Positions 27,510-32,655 of a stretch of DNA of 32,655 nucleotides are shown here, piece after piece. Each line of letters opens with the position of its first letter. The first letter of the stretch is position 1. Made by a program: the position numbers and the translations under genes. Source of the DNA: Salisapilia sapeloensis (taxonomy: Eukaryota > Oomycota > Peronosporomycetes > Peronosporales > Salisapiliaceae); the NCBI GenBank assembly GCA_023334545.1, contig JAADVB010000213.1:1-32655 (forward strand), written 5' to 3'. The notes below the pieces were generated by a model. That model made no database searches and was not told where the DNA came from. It worked only from the letters and a program-made list of their open reading frames with translations.

Positions 27510-28011
27510 GATGACGGATGGAGGCAGTGCGTGCGCTTCGGAAGTAAAAATTTACATGTAGACTTGTCGTGTGCCCCCAAACGTTAGCTGCGTTTGTATT
27601 TTCACTAGCGAACGGTCACGAAAGGATACGCGGACTATTTATAATTCAAGCCTTCAATCTTTTTCACAAGTAGCATGGACGTACGAAGACCAGGTCAGAC
27701 TGCCAGTCACCACTGATCGCAAATGCTGCTTGTTACGAGCAGGAGCCGGTGACGCTATTCGACGGTACAACAAACGATGCGGCAGTGTACTGCGCAACCC
27801 CATTCGCGATAAGCATTCGCTGTCTTTTCGAGAGCCCTTGTCACACCCAAAGCCGCGGAGAGTCGAGTGGGTCTCGCAGACGAGACGGGATCGTTGAGCA
27901 CGTCGTTGATGGATAAGTGCTTGCTTGACTGACAGAAACACACACACATATCTGGGATGAGGATAGCATCCACGATGCGAGTCAAGATGTGAAACAAACC
28001 GACCAGAATCA
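27510..28011. other. Intergenic region, nothing recognised
   Basis: Overlapping open frames occur on both strands (for example 27654-28040 minus and 27571-27897 plus), but none has a domain motif, and their presence in several frames at once suggests chance. Confidence 0.4.
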
Positions 28012-28502
28012 ATGCTGGTCACGCATTTGCACCGGCTCATCGTTTGTGCTCTTGCTTACGCTGCTGGTGCAAATGGAGCGAAAATCATGGCATAGACAAA
28101 CAACGACGACACTCAATTTGATTGCCACTCGTGCGTCCAGTACCACATTCAGTAAGCGAGTCACGTTTCCGTATCAGGTTGATATAGTATGGAACGCATG
28201 GCACTAGATCGGATCTCAGGTTGCGTTTAATATGCAACTACCTGATGCAGTTAAAGCTTTGGCTTTCCGATGCACTCTTCTTCAATCATGGAGTCATACC
28301 AAGTCACGTCAATTGACGTCAAATGGTTAAAGTATACATTGATTCTCTCTCTCGCATGACCGGTGACCGCGAACCCTGTACGATTGACAATGGAAACGTC
28401 AAGTTTAAGTTGCAGTCCTGTGTGATGGAGACCCATCACGAGCTCCTCGAACACTCTCTTGAAAAATCAAGGAAAGATTGGGCACTGTGTCCATGCAGGT
28501 TC
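28012..28502 (+). pseudogene. Remains of a secreted-protein gene
   Basis: ATG 28012 gives a strong signal peptide (MLVTHLHRLIVCALAYAAGA) but reaches TAG at 28093. In the same frame the next codons read TNNDDTQFDCHSCVQYHI up to CA|GTAAGC (28151/28152), a plausible donor or an in-frame TAA. Further on, one frame reads LWLSDALFFNHGVIPSHVN, a TGA (28314-28316), then QMVKVYIDSLSRMTGDREPC and KFKLQSCVMETHHELLE. The second part has spacing loosely like the C-terminal end of RNase T2 enzymes (GIxPS ... TG ... C ... L..C), but the catalytic HGLWP and EWxKHG regions are absent, so that link is weak. Two nonsense codons and the missing core suggest a decayed, internally deleted gene. Confidence 0.3.
28306..28319. 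promoter_or_regulatory. 14-bp perfect palindrome with two TGACGT half-sites
   Basis: ACGTCAATTGACGT is a perfect palindrome, and each half is the CRE/bZIP-type core TGACGT. It lies inside the proposed decayed gene, so it may be chance; no functional neighbour is placed. Confidence 0.25.
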
Positions 28503-29248
28503 AATCCTGTCAAACGATTCTTCCTCGTCAAGCTAGGTACTCTTCTGCGCCTTGTCACACGTGCTTTTTCGCATATTGCCATCCTCACTCTCTCTCTCGT
28601 CCAAAGATTCCTATCCTATCTGCAAGCACTATCTATCCCCATTTCCATCTAGACGCCAACTCGCACTTGCACTCGACATGACTACACCTCGTTTCCAGTT
28701 TAACATTTCACCCTATCCTTGACTGTAATCATCATGCGCATCTCAACTTGCAGCTTTAAAAATTCAACTAGGTCAATTTACTGCAACGAAAGGATAGACG
28801 TGATGGATGTTCATATAACCGCGTGCCGATTAAAACAGACGATAAGCATCAACCGTAAGGATCAGGGTTCGAATTTCCACTGGTCTGGAGCCAAATAGCC
28901 ATTGAAGCGAGAGATGGTATGCTCATCACGTGTCTACCGTTTCTTTAACTTTAGACCTACCTTGAATTTAGAGCTAATGAAGTTCTGACAGGAGTTTGGC
29001 CAGCATTAAGATGTCGAGGACCGTTCCAAGCGATTGGAGCGATAGATGGATGACGATGGCGACGGGAGTGTCACGTCGAGAGCTTAAACACGGGAAATGT
29101 TTAGACCAAAATAAATTGGTGGTCTATACTTCTGTTTTATCGAATAAAGAGTGCTAAATTTTCAAGCATGCAGTCACAAGTGACACGAATCCATTTTTCT
29201 CATCTTACCATTCATTTCATCATCCTTCCTCTTTCCTTTTGATTTCCA
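28503..29248. other. Intergenic region, nothing recognised
   Basis: Short frames only. GGTTCGAATTTC at about 28865 resembles a tRNA B box, but no tRNA cloverleaf can be folded around it. The bases just before 29249 (about 29194-29247) are a CT-rich plus-strand tract lying 3' of the next minus-strand gene. Confidence 0.4.
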
Positions 29249-29845
29249 TCAGGCAGACACGGCAGCGTGAGGGTGCATTGAGTCACCAACTTTTTCGAAA
29301 CTAGTGCGACTGATTGGCAACGAATGTCCGCTTTCCTGCATCTCGGCATACAAGGCGTCTCCCAACGCTACAAACGTATCGGATGAAAAACCTTCCGGCA
29401 ACTCGTGGCTTAATTTATCCAAGTCGCGCATCGCCATCGACTGCATTGCCGACTGATTCACCGAACGGTCGCCATCAGTACCGTTCTGATGGCTACTACT
29501 GTGTATGCCATCCGATGACGTATCGTTGGCGACTTGGAAAAGCTTGTAAAGCTCTTGCAGTCGAGCGAATGCGCGCGTCGAGTCTCGTTCTTCATTCGCA
29601 ACCGTCTGCACATGATTCCGAATAGCAATGCGTAATGCATGAATGTCATCTTGAGGGGAAACGCTAGTCTTTCGAAGAGACGCGCTTCCGCTGTCTTTCT
29701 CGTGATTGGTATCCTCACTGAGACTGAGCGAGATGGCGCCAGCGTGCGGAGAGTCGTACAGCGCATCATTCGGCTCATGCCCCTCCGCAACTGGTTTGTG
29801 GACAGGGAACCGACGCCGCGCACGCTGGACAATTCGACGTAGCAT
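29249..29845 (-). CDS. Unrecognised protein, 198 residues
   Basis: The frame is open from about 29940 but the first ATG is at 29845; upstream codons read FELLVAWALERRYLIAFESS, so a 5' exon with a membrane-like or amphipathic helix may be missing. From the ATG: a basic start (MLRRIVQRARRRFPVHKP); a Ser/Asp-rich middle; a helical block (ALRIAIRNHVQTVANEERDS, RAFARLQELYKLFQVAND); a Ser/Gly/Asn-rich linker; and a second short helical block (LDKLSHELPEGFSSDTFVAL). No domain is recognised. The basic N-terminus could be a mitochondrial presequence if the start is right. Length and composition support a real gene but not its function. Confidence 0.5.
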   Translation of the reverse strand: MLRRIVQRARRRFPVHKPVAEGHEPNDALYDSPHAGAISLSLSEDTNHEKDSGSASLRKTSVSPQDDIHALRIAIRNHVQTVANEERDSTRAFARLQELYKLFQVANDTSSDGIHSSSHQNGTDGDRSVNQSAMQSMAMRDLDKLSHELPEGFSSDTFVALGDALYAEMQESGHSLPISRTSFEKVGDSMHPHAAVSA

Positions 29846-30152
29846 GCTATACAAACGTACTGAAGATTCAAAGGCGATCAAGTAGCGCCGCTCCAATGCC
29901 CAAGCGACAAGGAGTTCAAAAATGAGAAAATGTATGCGAAGAAATCATTTGTTCAGATAGACAAGTTTCTTTTGCTCTGTACAGGACATCTACGTTTTTG
30001 TATGGAATAGATGTGATTGGTAACTTGGGGAAAGCAAAGCGTACTCGTTCGTGCGGAAAGAGAGCAATTGGTATATTCGCAAATCCTTAGTTTCATTTCA
30101 TTTCTATGAGCAAATGACATTGCGTTGATAGCCATATCCGGTGGCTGTCCGA
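29846..30152. other. Short intergenic region
   Basis: It carries the presumed promoter or missing 5' exon of the minus-strand gene ending at 29249 and the 3' flank of the GPI-type gene ending at 30153. A 60-codon minus frame (29953-30135) has no recognisable motif. Confidence 0.4.
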
Positions 30153-31589
30153 CTATAGTGTGAGGATCATGACAGCGAACGCCGTCAGTGTCATGACCAA
30201 ACTCGTACAGACGGTCGCAGTAGCGCCTGCACTGCCAGATCCAGATCCCGTTGTCGGTGCTGGTGTAGGTGCAGCTGTAGGCGCAGTTGTAGGCGCAGCT
30301 GAAGTCGGTGATGGAGGGGCATCCGTAGGAGCTCTTGAAGGGGTAACTGGTGGTGGTGTGCTTTCCGTTGGTACGTCATTGGACGAATCCTCCGTATGGC
30401 CAATATCAATTTCATTTTCGTCACATTCCATGTTGTTCATAAAGTGTAGACATTCATCATCGAGCATAGAATGCATTTGCGCCATGGCTTTTTTGGCCTC
30501 ACTCACAATGTCTACGTTTAAAAGACTCCATTGCGACTCATTAGACACATCCTCCCCATAAACTTCCGTCACCATATAAGCCAACTGGCTACGTATGGCC
30601 TCCATTAAATTGATGAGCATCATAATCGGTTTATCGTCTTGCTCCATCCAATCGATCACAGTCTTTGCGTTAACGCATTCACCTTCCGTAAATAGATCGG
30701 TCAGAGCAAAAGTCATGTCGTTCATACGGACATTTGTTTCCTGCACGATTGGCATGGAAGCAATTTGCGTCATAAAGTCTCTATACGGCTTATAGCAAGC
30801 ACCATAATATGTGCCACTCGCGCTCATGAACTGAACTTTGTCGCCGGCGCTCGTTTCCACAATCTCTCCATTCACTGCCTTGCAAATCTGGGTTTCAGAT
30901 ACGGCTGATAGCGCAACAAGAGCCGTCCCGATGTTACCAAATTGGGCGTCATTGACCTGGAGCACTGCATCCGCCAACGTTTTTCCACATAGTTCGGACG
31001 TGGTAACGTCGTCAGCGCTAGTGACAGTGTTTTTAGAGCACACGATTTGGTTCATAAAGCCGATCATGAGTTCGGCTGTAGGAAGGATATCGTCGCCAAA
31101 CATCGACATCATCATATTGTTCATCTCATTGCAGCATGACGATAGCTTAGCTTTCTCCTGGAGCTTCTCAATAATGAATGTCATCGGACAGCTTGTTGTC
31201 AGGGATTCCATGGATGCGCACTCTTCCTCCAATACGGATTCTCCGTACTCCACTACCGACTGTTTCGGGTTCAGCATCGTGTCCAATGTATCTCCGCACT
31301 CGGTTATTTGGTTCGGAGTCAAACCCAAGATTATGTCACCAACATCAATACTGGCCATACAGCGAGAGACTGCTGGTGAAATATCTTCAATTATCGCAAA
31401 GATCGGGTTCTCTTGAACAGGCCCCAATTCGTTGTATTCGGTGGTCATCGATTTGATAAGTTCACTTTCCGCGTCAGTTAAAGACTTGCACTCAGCCTCT
31501 TGATTTTGTGCCTCATCCATTTGGTTCGCTGAAGCGACGGCTAGACCACCAAGCAAGGTAGCCATCGAATACCATTGCAAGCACTTCAT
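30153..31589 (-). CDS. Secreted Cys-rich protein on a Thr/Pro stalk with predicted GPI tail
   Basis: Single exon, 478 residues from ATG 31589. An ATG at 31715 would add 42 residues and bury the signal peptide, so 31589 (A at -3) is preferred. Seen: signal peptide MKCLQWYSMATLLGGLAVASA; about 380 residues of mainly helical, Met- and Cys-rich sequence (SSCCNEMNNMMMSMFGDD, ECGDTLDTML, DDECLHFMNNMECDENE) with roughly 18 Cys; a stalk of Thr/Pro/Ala repeats (for example TAAPTPAPTTGSGSGS); and a C-terminal hydrophobic tail (TSLVMTLTAFAVMILTL). The layout fits a disulphide-bonded ectodomain held off the surface by an O-glycosylated stalk and GPI anchor, as in anchored elicitin-like proteins, but the Cys pattern is not the six-Cys elicitin pattern. 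The family is not recognised. Confidence 0.75.
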   Translation of the reverse strand: MKCLQWYSMATLLGGLAVASANQMDEAQNQEAECKSLTDAESELIKSMTTEYNELGPVQENPIFAIIEDISPAVSRCMASIDVGDIILGLTPNQITECGDTLDTMLNPKQSVVEYGESVLEEECASMESLTTSCPMTFIIEKLQEKAKLSSCCNEMNNMMMSMFGDDILPTAELMIGFMNQIVCSKNTVTSADDVTTSELCGKTLADAVLQVNDAQFGNIGTALVALSAVSETQICKAVNGEIVETSAGDKVQFMSASGTYYGACYKPYRDFMTQIASMPIVQETNVRMNDMTFALTDLFTEGECVNAKTVIDWMEQDDKPIMMLINLMEAIRSQLAYMVTEVYGEDVSNESQWSLLNVDIVSEAKKAMAQMHSMLDDECLHFMNNMECDENEIDIGHTEDSSNDVPTESTPPPVTPSRAPTDAPPSPTSAAPTTAPTAAPTPAPTTGSGSGSAGATATVCTSLVMTLTAFAVMILTL

Positions 31590-32655
31590 GCTTTCAAGTA
31601 TACTTCTCTGACCGCGAGGGGAGGCTTCGAACGAGGTAGGTGGCAAAGCTTCAAATGAGAAATTGTCCAGGAGCATAGAGTTGCTTGAAACTCCCGTACA
31701 TTTGATCAAGAGCATTATCCTGGTCGTTTCAGTAGAGATAACAGAGACATAAACGGATTTCTAGACCACTAGGTGCCAGTTATCTTCATCTAAGGCTACA
31801 TATGAGTGGTTTCATCTGCAGCATCCGTTTCAAGTGCAATACAGGAATGAGTCGTTTTTATGAAAAAGATGAAACGTTCGAGCACCATTTTGAGGTCGGA
31901 GCCTCTTTTGTTCCTTATAATGACTATCAGTTTCAGCTCTTCGTGCATGGTCGCATCGTGCGCATTGAACAAACCTCACGTGTAGATCAGACAACAAAAT
32001 GAAAACATCAAATGCCACGGAGCTTTATGATCAGGACGAGTTAAATTTTAACGATGGCGAGCCTCAACTTCATAGCTATGCTGTTGTTTTTGTTATGCGT
32101 ACAGCTAGCCAGAGATGCAGTCATGTTGTGTTCTAGCTAAAGCCAGATACGATGACTAGAAGACATGGATAAGTGTCATCGGTAACCCTTGTAGAAGCTA
32201 ATACAAATTCTTTAAAACACTTTGCGCATGAAAACACGCTCTAGATCATAACGTCAACCTAGAAACTAGATGGAAGCGAATTTCCATAGCCGAATAGTCA
32301 GTTTCTGTCGATAGGAGTACGTCTGGGCTGGGGACAGCATTTATCAGGTTGCCACACGTCGTTCAGCTCACTGAATCCTTTCTATAGCCTCAATTTCTTC
32401 GCATCTTTATGTATATGTAGCTATTGTCATTTTCGTTTAAATGTACCGACTACCGGCTATTCTAAGCGAAAACGAAAGCGCACTGGCATCTATACTGCTC
32501 TTCCGTATGTACTCAATGATACATGGATGCAGACGGCTACGCATATCTGCAGTACGTGTGCTGCATAGCTTTCCGCCTACATGGGTCTTTTTAAATTTTT
32601 GGTAGTCCACGCCGCATGGCTCGAATTTCAGCGGTCCCGTGCTTTTCCTTTAAAC
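31590..32655. other. Right flank without a firm gene
   Basis: Holds the promoter of the minus-strand gene starting at 31589. A 66-codon plus frame at 31802-32002 starts with ATG (MSGFICSIRFKCNTGMSRFY) but matches no known family, and a minus frame overlaps it. Nothing is recognised from 32003 to the end. Confidence 0.4.

Noticed and set aside
28096..28140. CHSC in the decayed secreted frame, considered as an Albugo-type CHxC effector motif
   Set aside because: It lies behind an in-frame stop, the downstream pattern does not fit, and the base composition and other genes do not favour Albugo.
28861..28880. tRNA-like B-box sequence (GGTTCGAATTTC)
   Set aside because: No A box at the proper distance and no acceptor, anticodon or D stem can be paired around it.
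30838..31416. Plus-strand open frame of 192 codons
   Set aside because: It is antisense to the secreted Cys-rich gene, which has a signal peptide, stalk and GPI-type tail; the antisense frame has none of these.
30153..31589. Elicitin domain in the secreted Cys-rich protein
   Set aside because: The six-Cys elicitin spacing cannot be found; only the stalk and GPI-type tail resemble anchored elicitins.

Overview
The window looks like nuclear DNA of a zoospore-forming oomycete (Peronosporales: Phytophthora or a flagellate downy mildew). Three observations point there. (1) The gene at 3117-6347 encodes a seven-transmembrane receptor fused to a phosphatidylinositol phosphate kinase, a hallmark of oomycetes also found in Dictyostelium. 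(2) Genes are compact, either intronless or cut by short 56-87 nt GT-AG introns, and lie 0.15-2 kb apart on both strands. (3) A WRKY19-like HGG zinc-repeat protein and several secreted proteins with GPI-type tails are present. An intact coiled-coil gene of the CCDC42/CFAP73 type argues that the organism keeps flagella. The species cannot be fixed from the sequence alone.

Left part (1-9.1 kb). After a poorly coding stretch there is a small two-exon minE gene, which predicts a bacterial-type Min system, very probably mitochondrial. Next come the GPCR-PIPK gene and a convergent HGG zinc-repeat gene, followed by about 2 kb with only fragmentary coding signal.

Middle (9.1-21.4 kb). A two-exon RING plus tandem-BRCT gene (BRCA1-like) is recovered by splicing across the RING cysteine pair. 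A surface/cell-wall block follows: two tandem mucin-like proteins with GPI-type tails, a four-exon membrane-anchored thaumatin-like protein, and a TOS1-family glucan-acting protein. Then come NOL11 (rRNA processing) and, from a shared 238 bp divergent promoter region, the four-exon flagellar coiled-coil gene.

Right part (21.9-32.7 kb). A LARP6-like RNA-binding protein with an added cold-shock-like domain lies next to the DEAD-box helicase DDX6/Dhh1. Both are predicted to act on mRNA fate. A convergent PX-like protein and a possible 66-residue spliced gene follow. Around 28.0-28.5 kb lie remains of a secreted-protein gene. The window ends with an unrecognised protein and a large Cys-rich secreted protein on a Thr/Pro/Ala stalk.

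No tRNA, rRNA, CRISPR array or intact mobile element was seen. All exon boundaries were read by eye from splice-site sequence, frame and family motifs, and have no transcript support.
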